43,779 bases of DNA from Herbaspirillum frisingense. GTDB lineage: Bacteria > Pseudomonadota > Gammaproteobacteria > Burkholderiales > Burkholderiaceae_D. Made by a program: the position numbers and the translations under genes. Location: assembly GCA_009914615.1 (NCBI GenBank), contig WNDX01000015.1, positions 1-43,779 of the forward strand, read 5' to 3'. Positions within the stretch are counted from its first letter, which is position 1, and every line of letters starts with the position of its first letter. The notes under the pieces were generated by a model, which saw only the letters and a list, made by a program, of their open reading frames with translations, searched no databases and had not been told where the DNA came from. Of the stretch, positions 17,521 through 26,525 are shown piece by piece.

Positions 17521-18185
17521 TAGTTTCGGTACAGATGTTGTTGTTCGATATAGTCTAGCACCCCGGCCGGTATCAGCGAATCGGGGCGCAGGCCGTGTTG
17601 CAGCTGGGCACGGATTTCGGTCGATGAGATGTCGACCGCCAGCCCGGAGGCCAGGTAGCCGTGTCCGTGCGTTGTGCTGCGTATGTCTTGCGGGCTGCCG
17701 CCGCGGCGCTTGAATTCCTCCATCACCGCTGGCGGCACGTGCGCTTCTTCCAGGTTGAAGCCCGGGCGCGACGCGGCGCACAGGTGCGCGTGGTCAAACA
17801 GTTCGCGCCAGTGCTGCCAGGTGTCCAGGTGCAGCAACTGGTCGGCGCCCATCAGAAATACGATGGAGACCTCGGGCCCGAGTTCCGCTCGCAGCGCGAG
17901 CAGGGTATCGATGGTGTAGGTCGCGCTGGTGCGGCGGATTTCCTGCTCATCGATGGAGACCGGCACCTGCTGGGCGCCGAAGGCGCGCCGCACCATTTCC
18001 ACCCGGTCGGCCGGGGAGGCCTGCAGGCCGTGCTTCTGCCAGGGGTTGCCGGCGGGAATCACGCGCAGTTCGTCGGGGTGCAGCAATTGCACGAAATGCT
18101 CGGCCAGCAATACATGGCCGGTATGCACGGGGTCGAAGCTGCCACCCAGTACGGCAATGCAGCGCTTGGCCGCCGGTGCCGCCAT
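17520..18185 (-). CDS. nadD: Nicotinate-nucleotide adenylyltransferase
   Basis: Converts nicotinate mononucleotide and ATP to deamido-NAD in NAD synthesis. 221 aa from the second in-frame ATG. That ATG overlaps the hemF stop as TAATG and lies 9 nt after AAGGA; the first ATG (9 bp upstream) sits directly against that AAGGA and would be badly spaced. Motifs: GGSFDPVHTGHVLLAE (nucleotidyltransferase HxGH signature), RTSATYTIDTL and MGADQLLHLDTWQHW; the C-terminal ISSTEIRAQL is the second conserved signature. It lies between hemF and rsfS in a chain of one-base overlaps. Confidence 0.95.
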   Translation of the reverse strand: MAAPAAKRCIAVLGGSFDPVHTGHVLLAEHFVQLLHPDELRVIPAGNPWQKHGLQASPADRVEMVRRAFGAQQVPVSIDEQEIRRTSATYTIDTLLALRAELGPEVSIVFLMGADQLLHLDTWQHWRELFDHAHLCAASRPGFNLEEAHVPPAVMEEFKRRGGSPQDIRSTTHGHGYLASGLAVDISSTEIRAQLQHGLRPDSLIPAGVLDYIEQQHLYRN

Positions 18186-19105
18186 TACAGCCATTCCTTA
18201 TGCACCAGGAAATCGGAATACAGCCGGGCTTCCGGCGTGCCGGGCTCGGGTTGCCAGTCGTAGCGCCACTTCACCAGCGGAGGCATCGACATCAGGATGG
18301 ATTCGGTGCGTCCGCCCGATTGCAGGCCGAACAGCGTGCCGCGGTCGAACACCAGGTTGAATTCCACGTAGCGTCCGCGGCGATAGGCCTGGAAGTCACG
18401 CTCGCGCTCCCCGTAGGGCAGGTCGCGGCGTGCCGCGACGATGGGCAGGTAGGCATCCAGAAAGGCGTCGCCCACGCTGCGCTGCATGGCGAAGGCCTGC
18501 GCGAAGGGCAGGGCGTTGAAATCGTCGAAGAAGATGCCGCCCACGCCGCGCGGCTCCTTGCGGTGCTTCAGGTAGAAATACTCGTCGCACCATTTCTTGA
18601 AACGCGGGTACAAGTCCTCGCCGTAAGGCTGCAGCGCCGCGCGGCAGGTGCGGTGGAAGTGCCGGGCGTCTTCTTCGAAGCCGTAGTAGGGTGTCAGGTC
18701 CATGCCGCCGCCGAACCACCAGACCGGTTCTTCACCTTCGGCGTGCGTGGTGAAGAAGCGCACGTTCATGTGCACCGTCGGAATGTAGGGATTGCGCGGA
18801 TGCAGCACCAGCGATACGCCCATCGCTTCCCATTCGCGACCGGCGATATGCGGGCGGTTGGCCGCGGCCGAGGGCGGCAGGTTCTTGCCCATCACGTGCG
18901 AAAAGCCGACGCCGCCGCGTTCCAGCAGGTTGCCTTCTTCGAGCAGGCGCGAGGTGCCGCCGCCGCCTTCCGGGCGTTCCCAGGAATCGGACAGGAACGC
19001 CTTGCCGTCCGCCTGTTCGAGGGCGGCGACGATGCGTTGTTGCAAATCCTGCAGGTAGGCCTTGACGGAAGAGGTGTCGCTGGGTGCGTTCGGGGAGGTG
19101 GTCAC
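18185..19105 (-). CDS. hemF: Oxygen-dependent coproporphyrinogen III oxidase
   Basis: 306 aa. Catalyses the O2-dependent conversion of coproporphyrinogen III to protoporphyrinogen IX in heme synthesis; soluble homodimer. Seen: [45 protein letters not shown] with the conserved His, [30 protein letters not shown] and the C-terminal [28 protein letters not shown] region. The start is GTG 19105, because the next in-frame ATG would remove conserved residues. A TACAAT box lies ~40 bp upstream. It is separated from the upstream mscS by a strong terminator, so hemF probably begins the hemF-nadD-rsfS-rlmH-maf-rng unit. Confidence 0.95.
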   Translation of the reverse strand: MTTSPNAPSDTSSVKAYLQDLQQRIVAALEQADGKAFLSDSWERPEGGGGTSRLLEEGNLLERGGVGFSHVMGKNLPPSAAANRPHIAGREWEAMGVSLVLHPRNPYIPTVHMNVRFFTTHAEGEEPVWWFGGGMDLTPYYGFEEDARHFHRTCRAALQPYGEDLYPRFKKWCDEYFYLKHRKEPRGVGGIFFDDFNALPFAQAFAMQRSVGDAFLDAYLPIVAARRDLPYGERERDFQAYRRGRYVEFNLVFDRGTLFGLQSGGRTESILMSMPPLVKWRYDWQPEPGTPEARLYSDFLVHKEWL

Positions 19106-19143
19106 GGCGTGTCGCTCTGGGGCACGGTTACAAATACCCCGCG

Positions 19144-19149
19144 ATTGTA
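19144..19149 (-). promoter_or_regulatory. Candidate -10 of the hemF-nadD-rsfS-rlmH-maf-rng unit
   Basis: On the minus strand TACAAT occurs in GGTACAATCGCGG, between the mscS terminator and the hemF GTG, predicting a leader of about 30 nt. No clear -35 was found, but the position is right for the first promoter after the terminator. Confidence 0.5.
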
Positions 19150-19175
19150 CCTTGCCGGGGGCGGCCTGGGGCGGC

Positions 19176-19203
19176 AAAAAGAAAGCCCGGCGCATGGCCG
19201 GGC
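19176..19203 (-). terminator. Rho-independent terminator of mscS
   Basis: Read on the minus strand, a perfect 7-bp GC stem (GCCCGGC/GCCGGGC, 5-nt loop) is followed by TTTCTTTTTG. It lies 34 bp after the mscS stop codon and before the hemF promoter. This is a textbook intrinsic terminator. Confidence 0.85.
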
Positions 19204-19236
19204 CCGGATTGGCGGCGGCTGGGCGCCGGATTTTGC

Positions 19237-20067
19237 TTAAGCCTGCGGCGGTTGCGCCAGCGGCACGGCGACCTGGTAGGTGGCCGGCGCCGGCCAGCCT
19301 TCCTTCAGGCAGACCTCGGCGATGGCGTTCTGGACATCGTTGTAGACCTGGCCGAAATTGGGCGTGGCGGCGTGGATGCGCAGCGCGATCAGGGTGCCGG
19401 TGGCGTTGAATTCCTGGATCGCGATGCCCGGCGCCGGGGTTTCCAGCACGTTGGGGATAGCCTTGATGCGCGTCATCAGCTTGGCCATGGCTTCCTGCGG
19501 ATCGACGCCGTAGGCGATCTGGCAGCGCAGGTCGGTGCGGCGCGTGGGGTTGACGTTGTAATTGATGATGTTGTCGGAGAACAGCTTGTTGTTGCCGATG
19601 ATCACGCGCAGGTTGTTGTCGGTGGTGATGATGGTGGTCACCAGGCCGATGTCGGAGACGTTGCCGGTCTGGCCGGCGGCGGTGATGTAGTCGCCGACCT
19701 TGAACGGGCGCAGCACCACCAGGAAGATGCCGGCCGCGAAGTTGGCCAGCAGGCCCGACCAGGCCACACCCAGCGCCACGCCGACCGCGCCGATCATGGC
19801 GGCGAACGAGGTGGTGGGAATGCCGCACACTTCCAGGATGCCCATCACCAGCAGGATGCGCAGGATCACATGGATGGCCGAGATGGCGTAGTTGATCAGC
19901 GTGGTCTCGAACTGGCGCGCGCTCAGCACGCGGCGCACCACCTTGGCCAGCGTGTTGATGAACATGCCGCCGATGACCCAGATGGCGATGGCGGCGATGA
20001 CCTTGAGGCCGAAGGGCACCAGGTAGAGGTTGATGAGGGTGTCGAGATTGAGGAGGTGTTGTTGCAT
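19237..20067 (-). CDS. mscS: Small-conductance mechanosensitive channel MscS family
   Basis: 276 aa, close to E. coli MscS (286). A homoheptameric inner-membrane channel that opens under membrane tension and releases solutes on hypo-osmotic shock. Three membrane segments lie in the first ~130 residues. The pore-lining TM3 shows the Ala/Gly pattern [23 protein letters not shown], followed by the signature [10 protein letters not shown]. The beta domain contains [22 protein letters not shown], and a C-terminal alpha/beta domain completes the vestibule. It is a single-gene unit, with a strong terminator downstream and 240 bp to purD upstream. Confidence 0.93.
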   Translation of the reverse strand: MQQHLLNLDTLINLYLVPFGLKVIAAIAIWVIGGMFINTLAKVVRRVLSARQFETTLINYAISAIHVILRILLVMGILEVCGIPTTSFAAMIGAVGVALGVAWSGLLANFAAGIFLVVLRPFKVGDYITAAGQTGNVSDIGLVTTIITTDNNLRVIIGNNKLFSDNIINYNVNPTRRTDLRCQIAYGVDPQEAMAKLMTRIKAIPNVLETPAPGIAIQEFNATGTLIALRIHAATPNFGQVYNDVQNAIAEVCLKEGWPAPATYQVAVPLAQPPQA

Positions 20068-20229
20068 GCGAGAGTCCTTTTCTGCTTCTTGTCGGGATGC
20101 GGCGCGGCGGCTGGGATTGCCATGCAGGCAAGTTCCGGGGCCGTGCGCGTGAGCTGATTAGTTCGCCCCGGGGCGGTTTTGTTGCAGTGCGCCTGCGATT
20201 TTATGCGAACGGCAGGCCGCAAAACAGCG

Positions 20230-20261
20230 ATCCCCCGGATGACGCACGCCATGCGGGGGAT
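20230..20261 (-). terminator. Possible terminator after purD
   Basis: An 8-bp inverted repeat (ATCCCCCG/CGGGGGAT, 16-nt loop) is followed on the minus strand by CGCTGTTTTG. The U-tract is short and offset, so function is uncertain. It lies ~50 bp past the purD stop. Confidence 0.45.
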
Positions 20262-20307
20262 TGTCGGCGCCAGGCCCGGCCAGGCCGGACCGGGCAGCGG
20301 CGGTGCT

Positions 20308-21576
20308 TCAGCGCTTCAGCGCGCGCCAGCCGATGTCGCGGCGCATCTGCGATCCTTCGAAATGGATCAGGTCGGCGGCGGCATAGGCGTGCTTCTGCGC
20401 GACCTTGACGCTGTCGCCCAGGCCCACCACGCACAGCACGCGGCCGCCCGAGGTGGTCAGCTTGTCGCCGGTCAGCGTGGTGCCGGCGTGGAAGGTCACG
20501 CAATCCGGGGTTTCCGCCGGGATGTCAGTGATCAGGTCGCCCTTGCGCGGGTCGTCCGGATAGCCGTAGGCGGCCATCACCACGCCCAGCGCGGTGCGGC
20601 GATCCCATTCCAGCTCGACCTTGTCCAGCGTGCCGGACACGGCGTGCTCGAACACCGTCAGCAGGTCGGTCTTCAGGCGGGCCATGATGGGCTGGGTTTC
20701 CGGGTCACCCATGCGGCAGTTGAATTCCAGCGTCTTCGGATTGCCTTCGGCGTCGATCATCAGGCCGGCGTACAGGAAGCCGGAGAACGGGATGCCATCC
20801 TTGGCCATGCCCTGCACGGTGGGGACGATGATCTCGCGCATCACGCGGGCGTGCAGCGCCGGGGTGACGATGGGAGCGGGCGAGTAGGCGCCCATGCCGC
20901 CGGTGTTGGGCCCCTGGTCGTTGTCCTGCAGGCGCTTGTGGTCCTGGCTGGTGGCCAGCGGCAGGATGTTCTTGCCGTCCACCATGACGATGAAGGAGGC
21001 TTCTTCGCCGGCCAGGAATTCCTCGATCACCACGCGCGCGCCGGCATCGCCCAGCTTGTTGTCGGACAGCATCATGTCCACCGCCGAGTGGGCTTCTTCC
21101 AGCGTCATCGCGACCACCACGCCCTTGCCGGCGGCCAGGCCGTCGGCCTTGATCACGATGGGGGCGCCCTTTTGCGCGATGTAGTCATGCGCGGCGGCCA
21201 CATCCGAGAAGGTCTGGTATTCGGCGGTCGGGATCGCGTGGCGATGCATGAAGGCCTTGGCGAAATCCTTGGAGCTTTCCAGCTGCGCGGCTTCGCGGGT
21301 GGGGCCAAAGATCTTCAGGCCGCGCGCACGGAACACGTTGACGATGCCGGCCGCCAGCGGCGCTTCCGGGCCGACCACGGTCAGCGCCACATGCTCCTGC
21401 TCGACGAAGTCGGCCAGCGCCGTGGGATCGGTGATGGCGATGTTTTGCAGGCGCTCGTCGAGTGCGGTGCCGCCGTTGCCGGGGGCGATGTAGACAGTCT
21501 GGATGCGCGGCGACTTGGCGATGGTCCAGGCCAGCGCATGTTCACGGCCACCGGAGCCGACAACTAGGATTTTCAT
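20308..21576 (-). CDS. purD: Phosphoribosylamine--glycine ligase
   Basis: GAR synthetase, the ATP-dependent second step of purine synthesis, joining glycine to phosphoribosylamine. 422 aa, the usual monofunctional length. Features: N-terminal KILVVGSGGREHALAW; the ATP-grasp part with PIVIKADGLAAGKGVVVA, VVIEEFLAGEEASF and DHKRLQDNDQGPNTGGMGAYSPAP (purD signature); LEFNCRMGDPETQ with metal-binding residues; and the C-terminal barrel-sandwich domain. It lies 26 bp after yebC, likely in the same transcript, and is not fused to purN or purM. Confidence 0.97.
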   Translation of the reverse strand: MKILVVGSGGREHALAWTIAKSPRIQTVYIAPGNGGTALDERLQNIAITDPTALADFVEQEHVALTVVGPEAPLAAGIVNVFRARGLKIFGPTREAAQLESSKDFAKAFMHRHAIPTAEYQTFSDVAAAHDYIAQKGAPIVIKADGLAAGKGVVVAMTLEEAHSAVDMMLSDNKLGDAGARVVIEEFLAGEEASFIVMVDGKNILPLATSQDHKRLQDNDQGPNTGGMGAYSPAPIVTPALHARVMREIIVPTVQGMAKDGIPFSGFLYAGLMIDAEGNPKTLEFNCRMGDPETQPIMARLKTDLLTVFEHAVSGTLDKVELEWDRRTALGVVMAAYGYPDDPRKGDLITDIPAETPDCVTFHAGTTLTGDKLTTSGGRVLCVVGLGDSVKVAQKHAYAAADLIHFEGSQMRRDIGWRALKR

Positions 21577-21602
21577 GTGGGTTCAGGAGTAAGAGTGGCG
21601 GA

Positions 21603-22328
21603 TTATTCTTCGATGACGGCGTTGCTATAGAGCTCCTGGGTATCGTCCAGGTTTTCCAGCGCGTCCAGCAGCTTTTGCATCTTCACGCCGTCTTCGCCGG
21701 AGAAAACGGTCTCGGTCGAAGGCTTCATGGTGATCTCGGCCACCTCGGCCTTGAAGCCGGCGGCTTCCATGGCGGCCTTGACGGCGGCGAAGTCATTGGG
21801 GCCGGTCAGCACTTCGATGCCGCCTTCCTCGTCGGTGATCACGTCTTCGGCGCCGGCTTCCAGCGCGGCTTCCATGACAGCGTTTTCATCGGTGCCGGGG
21901 GCGTACATCAATTGGCCGCAATGCTTGAACAGGAAGGCCACCGAGCCTTCGGTGCCCATGTTGCCGCCGAACTTGGAGAAGGCGTGGCGCACTTCGGCCA
22001 CGGTACGCACGCGGTTGTCGGTCATGCAGTCCACGATGATGGCGGCGCCGTTGATGCCGTAGCCTTCGTAGCGGACTTCTTCGTAGTTCACGCCGTCCAG
22101 GGCGCCGGTGCCGCGCTGGATGGCGCGGGTCACGTTGTCCTTGGGCATGTTGGCGTCGGATGCGCGATCCACCGCCAGGCGCAGGCGCGGGTTGGCGTCG
22201 ATGTCGCCGCCGCCCATGCGGGCCGCGACGGTGATTTCCTTGATCAGGCGGGTCCAGACGCGGCCCCGCTTTTCGTCTTGACGGCCTTTACGATGCTGAA
22301 TATTGGCCCATTTGCTGTGTCCAGCCAT
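21603..22328 (-). CDS. yebC: YebC/PmpR family protein (probable translation/regulatory factor)
   Basis: 241 aa, all of the three-domain YebC fold. N-terminus [22 protein letters not shown] is the family signature; then [28 protein letters not shown]-like and [38 protein letters not shown]. The family was first described as a DNA-binding regulator (PmpR). Recent work on YebC2-type and mitochondrial TACO1 relatives links it to relief of ribosome stalling at proline-rich stretches; which role applies here is not shown. It precedes purD and is divergent from the HerA-like ATPase gene. Confidence 0.94.
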   Translation of the reverse strand: MAGHSKWANIQHRKGRQDEKRGRVWTRLIKEITVAARMGGGDIDANPRLRLAVDRASDANMPKDNVTRAIQRGTGALDGVNYEEVRYEGYGINGAAIIVDCMTDNRVRTVAEVRHAFSKFGGNMGTEGSVAFLFKHCGQLMYAPGTDENAVMEAALEAGAEDVITDEEGGIEVLTGPNDFAAVKAAMEAAGFKAEVAEITMKPSTETVFSGEDGVKMQKLLDALENLDDTQELYSNAVIEE

Positions 22329-22407
22329 GTTGAATCTTTCCTGCGAGAGGGGTAATGCCAGAACCCATCAGAGGCCAATATTGAAGATATTGTGGCCATG
22401 TTCTGAC

Positions 22408-22413
22408 TATAAT
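22408..22413 (+). promoter_or_regulatory. Consensus -10 for the HerA-like ATPase gene
   Basis: A perfect TATAAT, 59 bp before the downstream ATG, predicting transcription from about 22420. No matching -35 at 16-18 bp spacing was found. It lies only 9 bp from the minus-strand -10 proposed for yebC. Confidence 0.5.
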
Positions 22414-22422
22414 CGGGCGGGC

Positions 22423-22428
22423 ATTTTA
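22423..22428 (-). promoter_or_regulatory. Candidate -10 for yebC-purD
   Basis: On the minus strand TAAAAT occurs in GGTAAAATG, the same form seen before dnaE. It predicts transcription from about 22416 and a leader of ~88 nt. It overlaps the footprint expected for the opposing promoter. Confidence 0.45.
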
Positions 22429-22472
22429 CCATACCGCCTCCCTGCGATTTTTCCCTTGATTGACTTGTTGAC

Positions 22473-24140
22473 ATGACAAATCCGCTTCCCATCGCCAGCA
22501 ATTCCGGCGGGCAACTCTGCCTGCTGCCGCAGCTGGCCAATCGCCACGGCTGCATCACCGGCGCCACCGGCACCGGCAAGACCGTGACCCTGCAGGTGCT
22601 GGCGCAGGCCTTGTCCGATATCGGCGTGCCTGTCTTCATGGCCGACGTCAAGGGCGACCTGTCCGGCCTGGGCAAGGCCGGCAGCGCGTCGGCCAAGGTC
22701 AAGGATCGGCTCTCGCAACTGGGCCTGGCCGAGCCGGCCTGGGCCGCCGCGCCGGTGGCGTTCTGGGACGTCTATGGCGAAAAGGGCCATCCGGTGCGCG
22801 CCACCATTTCCGACATGGGGCCGCTGATGCTGGCCCGCATGCTCAATCTGAACGACACCCAGCAGGGCGTGCTGCAGCTGGTGTTCAAGATCGCCGACGA
22901 CAACGGCCAGCTGCTGCTGGACACCAAGGACCTGCGCGCCATGCTGCAGCACGTCGGCGAGCACGCGGGGGAATTCAAGACCGAATACGGCAATATCTCG
23001 GCGGCCAGCATCGGCGCCATCCAGCGCGGCCTGATCGCCATCGACGAGCAGGGCGGCGACCGCTTCTTCGGCGAGCCCATGCTCAATATCGAGGACTGGA
23101 TGCAGACCGACGCCAGCGGCCGCGGCGTGATCAACATCCTCTCGGCCGACAAGCTGCTCAACGCGCCGCGCCTGTATTCCACCTTCCTGCTGTGGATGCT
23201 GTCGGAGCTGTTCGAGCACCTGCCCGAGGTGGGCGACCTGGACAAGCCCAAGATGGCCTTCTTCTTCGACGAGGCCCACCTGCTGTTCGACGAGGCGCCC
23301 AAGCCGCTCCTGCAGAAGATCGAGCAGGTGGTGCGCCTGATCCGCTCCAAGGGCGTGGGCGTGTATTTCGTCACCCAGAACCCGCTGGACATCCCCGACA
23401 CCGTGCTGGGCCAGCTCGGCAACCGGGTGCAGCACGCGCTGCGCGCCTATACCCCGCGCGACCAGAAGGCGGTGCAGGCGGCGGCCGAGACCTTCCGCGC
23501 CAACCCCAGCCTGAACACGGCGCAAGCCATCACGGAGCTGGGCGTGGGTGAGGCGCTGGTGTCCTTCCTGGACGAGAAGGGCCGCCCGAACGTGGTCGAG
23601 CGCGGCTACGTGCTGACGCCGGCCTCGCAGATCGGCCCCCTGACCGACGACGAGCGCAAGGCGCTGATCGCTTCCTCGCTGGTGGCCGGCGTGTATGAAC
23701 AGGCGATCGACCGCGAATCCGCCTATGAGCGCCTGAAGGGCCGCGCGGCGCAGCAGCCGGCGCCGGCCCAGGCGCCGCAGCCGCAATCAGCACCGCAATC
23801 AGCACCGCAACCGGCCCCGGCCCCGGCCGACGACAATGCCTGGGGCGCTTCCGCCGGTCGCGCCCCGCGTCCGACCCTGCCTCCGGGCGGCACCCGGGTG
23901 CCGCCGATGTCGTCGCCCCGGCAGCCCCAGCAGGCGCCGCAGCAACCGGACGGCGGCGGTTTCGGCGATCTGCTCAAGGATGCCGCCGGCGGCATCTTCG
24001 GCAGCGGCAGCCGGCGCAGCGATTCGCCGCTGCAAGCCATGGTCAAGTCGGCCGCGCGCAGCATCGGCTCGCAGGTCGGGCGCGAACTCATCCGCGGCGT
24101 GCTCGGTTCGCTGATGAAGAAGCGGATCAGGCAGCACTGA
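22473..24140 (+). CDS. yjgR: HerA-like ATPase, DUF853/YjgR family
   Basis: 555 aa. A RecA-fold ATPase of the HerA/FtsK superfamily; the cellular role of YjgR is not established. Walker A GATGTGKT at 30-37; ADVKGDLSG shortly after; Walker [13 protein letters not shown] (Asp266, Glu267); the arginine-containing [31 protein letters not shown] region. After ~430 comes a Pro/Gln/Ala-rich linker (repeats of QSAPQ type), then a C-terminal helix pair with [22 protein letters not shown], as usual for this family. Linker length varies between species. It stands alone, divergent from yebC. Confidence 0.87.
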   Translation: MTNPLPIASNSGGQLCLLPQLANRHGCITGATGTGKTVTLQVLAQALSDIGVPVFMADVKGDLSGLGKAGSASAKVKDRLSQLGLAEPAWAAAPVAFWDVYGEKGHPVRATISDMGPLMLARMLNLNDTQQGVLQLVFKIADDNGQLLLDTKDLRAMLQHVGEHAGEFKTEYGNISAASIGAIQRGLIAIDEQGGDRFFGEPMLNIEDWMQTDASGRGVINILSADKLLNAPRLYSTFLLWMLSELFEHLPEVGDLDKPKMAFFFDEAHLLFDEAPKPLLQKIEQVVRLIRSKGVGVYFVTQNPLDIPDTVLGQLGNRVQHALRAYTPRDQKAVQAAAETFRANPSLNTAQAITELGVGEALVSFLDEKGRPNVVERGYVLTPASQIGPLTDDERKALIASSLVAGVYEQAIDRESAYERLKGRAAQQPAPAQAPQPQSAPQSAPQPAPAPADDNAWGASAGRAPRPTLPPGGTRVPPMSSPRQPQQAPQQPDGGGFGDLLKDAAGGIFGSGSRRSDSPLQAMVKSAARSIGSQVGRELIRGVLGSLMKKRIRQH

Positions 24141-24187
24141 TGCCGGGGCGGGCTGAACTGTCCCCGGCGGCCATCAGGAGGACGGTT

Positions 24188-24193
24188 TACAAT
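24188..24193 (+). promoter_or_regulatory. Candidate -10 placed 7 bp before the DMT permease start
   Basis: TACAAT in TTTACAATCGCGG ends 7 bp before the ATG, so the transcript would start at about the first codon. An AGGAGG at 24176-24181 is too far upstream (19 nt) to act as a ribosome site. With no -35 seen, this rests on spacing and the box itself. Confidence 0.4.
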
Positions 24194-24200
24194 CGCGGCC

Positions 24201-25115
24201 ATGACCGCTATCGCCCAACCTTCTTCCCATCGCCAGGCCTTCCTCGGCGGTTTGCTGCTCGCCATCATCGGCGCTGTGTTCTTTTCCGCCAAGGCCATCG
24301 TCGCCAAGCTGATGTATCGCTACCAGGTGGACGCCGTGATGGTGATCACGCTGCGCATGGTGTTCGCCTTCCCGATGTTTCTCGCCGTGGCGATCTGGAA
24401 AGCGCGCAGCGAACCGCCGCTGGCGCGCGCCGATTACCTGCGCATCGTGGTGCTGGGCCTGACCGGCTACTACCTTTCCAGCTTCCTCGACTTCCTCGGC
24501 CTGCAATACATCTCGGCCGGGCTGGAGCGGCTGATCCTGTTTCTCACGCCGTCCTTCGTGATGCTGATCGCCTTCGCCTTCTTCAAGCGCAAGGTCACCT
24601 GGCTGGAGTGGGCGGCGCTGATCGTGTCCTATTTCGGCACCGTGCTGGTGCTGCAGCACGACATCAATACCGGCGGCAGCGACGTCATCCTGGGCAGCAT
24701 GCTGGTGCTGGGCTCGGCCTTCACTTATTCGATCTACCTGATTTCTTCCGGCGAGCTGGTGCGGCGCGTGGGCGCGGTGCGCCTGGTGGCATATGCGATG
24801 TGCGTGTCCAGCGTGGCCTGCGTGATCCAGTTCTTCATCCTGCGCAGCCCGGGCGAGCTGTTCGTGCAGGCCGCCGGCGTGTATCAGCTGTCGCTGTTCA
24901 ATTCGGTGTTCTGCACCGTGCTGCCGGTGTTCCTGACCATGGTCGCGGTGGCGCGCATCGGCGCCCCGACCGCCGCCCAGGCCGGGCTGGTGGGACCGGT
25001 CTCGACGCTCTTCATGGGCGCGGCCCTGCTCGACGAGCCCATCACCGGCATCCAGCTGGTCGGCACCGGGCTGGTGCTGGCCGGCATGTGGCTGCTGTCG
25101 CGCAAGAAGGTTTGA
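24201..25115 (+). CDS. DMT superfamily (EamA) permease
   Basis: 304 aa with about ten membrane segments in two EamA repeats, the drug/metabolite transporter fold. The first repeat starts AFLGGLLLAIIGAVFFSAKAIVAKLMY and carries a membrane-end LGLTGYYLSSFLDFLGLQYI; the second ends with APTAAQAGLVGPVSTLFMGAALLDEPIT, the usual E-P-x-T/E-x-x signature region. Substrate cannot be inferred; relatives export amino acids or other metabolites. It follows the ATPase gene by 60 bp and precedes the quinone reductase by 73 bp. Start chosen as the only ATG before the first helix. Confidence 0.85.
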   Translation: MTAIAQPSSHRQAFLGGLLLAIIGAVFFSAKAIVAKLMYRYQVDAVMVITLRMVFAFPMFLAVAIWKARSEPPLARADYLRIVVLGLTGYYLSSFLDFLGLQYISAGLERLILFLTPSFVMLIAFAFFKRKVTWLEWAALIVSYFGTVLVLQHDINTGGSDVILGSMLVLGSAFTYSIYLISSGELVRRVGAVRLVAYAMCVSSVACVIQFFILRSPGELFVQAAGVYQLSLFNSVFCTVLPVFLTMVAVARIGAPTAAQAGLVGPVSTLFMGAALLDEPITGIQLVGTGLVLAGMWLLSRKKV

Positions 25116-25188
25116 CGCAGGCGCTCTATACTGATCCGCATTCGATTGATCCTATTTCCGATAACCGACCCAGAACAAGGAGACTCAC

Positions 25189-26163
25189 ATGGCAAAAGCA
25201 ATCCGCATGAGCAAGACCGGCGGCCCCGAAGTGATGGAGTATGTCGATGTCGAGGTCGGCGAGCCTGGGCAGGGCGAGGTGCGCATCCGCCACGCCGCCG
25301 TGGGACTGAATTTCATCGACTGCTATTTCCGCTCCGGCCTGTATCCGCAGCCGCTGCCCGCCGGCCTGGGCCAGGAAGCCGCCGGCACCATCGAGGCGGT
25401 CGGTCCTGGCGTGAGCGGTTTCAAGGTGGGCGACCGCGTGGCTTATGCCGGCCGCCCCAACGGCGCCTACTCGGAAGAGCGCGTGATGCCGGCCGATATC
25501 CTGGTCAAGCTGCCTGATTCGATCAGCTTCGACACGGCCGCCGCCATGATGCTGCAAGGCATGACGGTGCAATACCTGCTGCGCCAGACCTATGCCATCA
25601 AGCCGGGCGACACCATCCTGTTCCACGCCGCCGCCGGTGGCATCGGCCTGATCGCCTGCCAGTGGGCGCGCGCGCTGGAAGTGAACCTGATCGGCACGGT
25701 CAGCAGCGATGAGAAGGCGGCGCTGGCCAAGCAGCACGGCGCGGCCCATGTGATCAACTACAAGACCGAGAACTTCGTCGAGCGCGTCAAGGAAATCACC
25801 GGCGGCCGCGGCGTGCAGGTGGTGTATGACTCGATCGGCAAGGATACCTTCATGGGCTCGCTGGATTGCCTGCGTCCGCGCGGCATGATGGTCAGCTTCG
25901 GCAATTCCTCCGGCCCGGTATCGCCGTTCGGCGTGTCGGAACTGGCGTCGCGCGGCTCGCTGTTCCTGACCCGGCCGTCGCTGGGCAATTACACCGCCAC
26001 CCGCGAAGACCTCGACGCCACCGCCAACGACCTGTTCGCCATGGTCGAGAGCAAGAAGGTCAGCATCGAGATCAACCAGCGCTATGCCCTGAAGGACGTG
26101 GGCCAGGCGCATGCCGACCTCGAAGGCCGCAAGACCACTGGTTCCACCATCCTGATCCCCTGA
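25189..26163 (+). CDS. qorA: NADPH:quinone oxidoreductase (zinc-independent MDR family)
   Basis: 324 aa, the usual length for QOR1-type enzymes. It has the GroES-like N-terminal domain (VGLNFIDCYFRSGLYP; GQEAAGTIEAVGPGVSGFKVGDRVAY) and a Rossmann domain with the NADPH-binding loop FHAAAGGIGLIACQWA. The cysteine/histidine zinc ligands of alcohol dehydrogenases are absent. The tail KTTGSTILIP is typical of quinone oxidoreductases, which reduce quinones by one electron using NADPH. AAGGAGA lies 7 nt before ATG. A TATACT at 25127-25132 could be its -10. The assignment is from family similarity; the physiological substrate is unknown. Confidence 0.88.
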   Translation: MAKAIRMSKTGGPEVMEYVDVEVGEPGQGEVRIRHAAVGLNFIDCYFRSGLYPQPLPAGLGQEAAGTIEAVGPGVSGFKVGDRVAYAGRPNGAYSEERVMPADILVKLPDSISFDTAAAMMLQGMTVQYLLRQTYAIKPGDTILFHAAAGGIGLIACQWARALEVNLIGTVSSDEKAALAKQHGAAHVINYKTENFVERVKEITGGRGVQVVYDSIGKDTFMGSLDCLRPRGMMVSFGNSSGPVSPFGVSELASRGSLFLTRPSLGNYTATREDLDATANDLFAMVESKKVSIEINQRYALKDVGQAHADLEGRKTTGSTILIP

Positions 26164-26183
26164 ACGAAGCAGAGGTGGATGCC

Positions 26184-26354
26184 ATGAACCAGCCGCAACA
26201 GGATCCGCAGCACAGCAACCCCATGCGCCATCCGCCCGAGCAGCCGGGCGGCGCGGATGGTTCACCGAAGTTCGGGCGCCTGCTGGTGGTGCTGATCTGC
26301 GCGGTGTTGCTGATCGTCGCGATCACCTTCGCCAGCGAAGCCTACTTCTCCTGA
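26184..26354 (+). CDS. Small single-span membrane protein (56 aa)
   Basis: Begins ATG 26184 with GAGGTGG 5-6 nt before it, 20 bp after the quinone oxidoreductase stop. The first ~33 residues are hydrophilic (Gln/Pro/His-rich); residues ~36-51 form one membrane helix (RLLVVLICAVLLIVAITFAS) ending EAYFS. No family recognised. Good ribosome site and placement favour a real gene, likely co-transcribed with the oxidoreductase. Confidence 0.65.
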   Translation: MNQPQQDPQHSNPMRHPPEQPGGADGSPKFGRLLVVLICAVLLIVAITFASEAYFS

Positions 26355-26525
26355 TCCTCATCTCTTCGAAATACGTCCACGTGAAGCTCGGAAGTTGTCG
26401 GTAATTTCCACCGACAACGCCGGCTTGCTGCCTTTTCCGCGTACTGCCCCGTCAAATGTCGCGTCTGTGCCCACCGTGAGCTTTCCGGCCGGTGCCGGCG
26501 CGATCAATTCTGGCGGAGGAAGACG

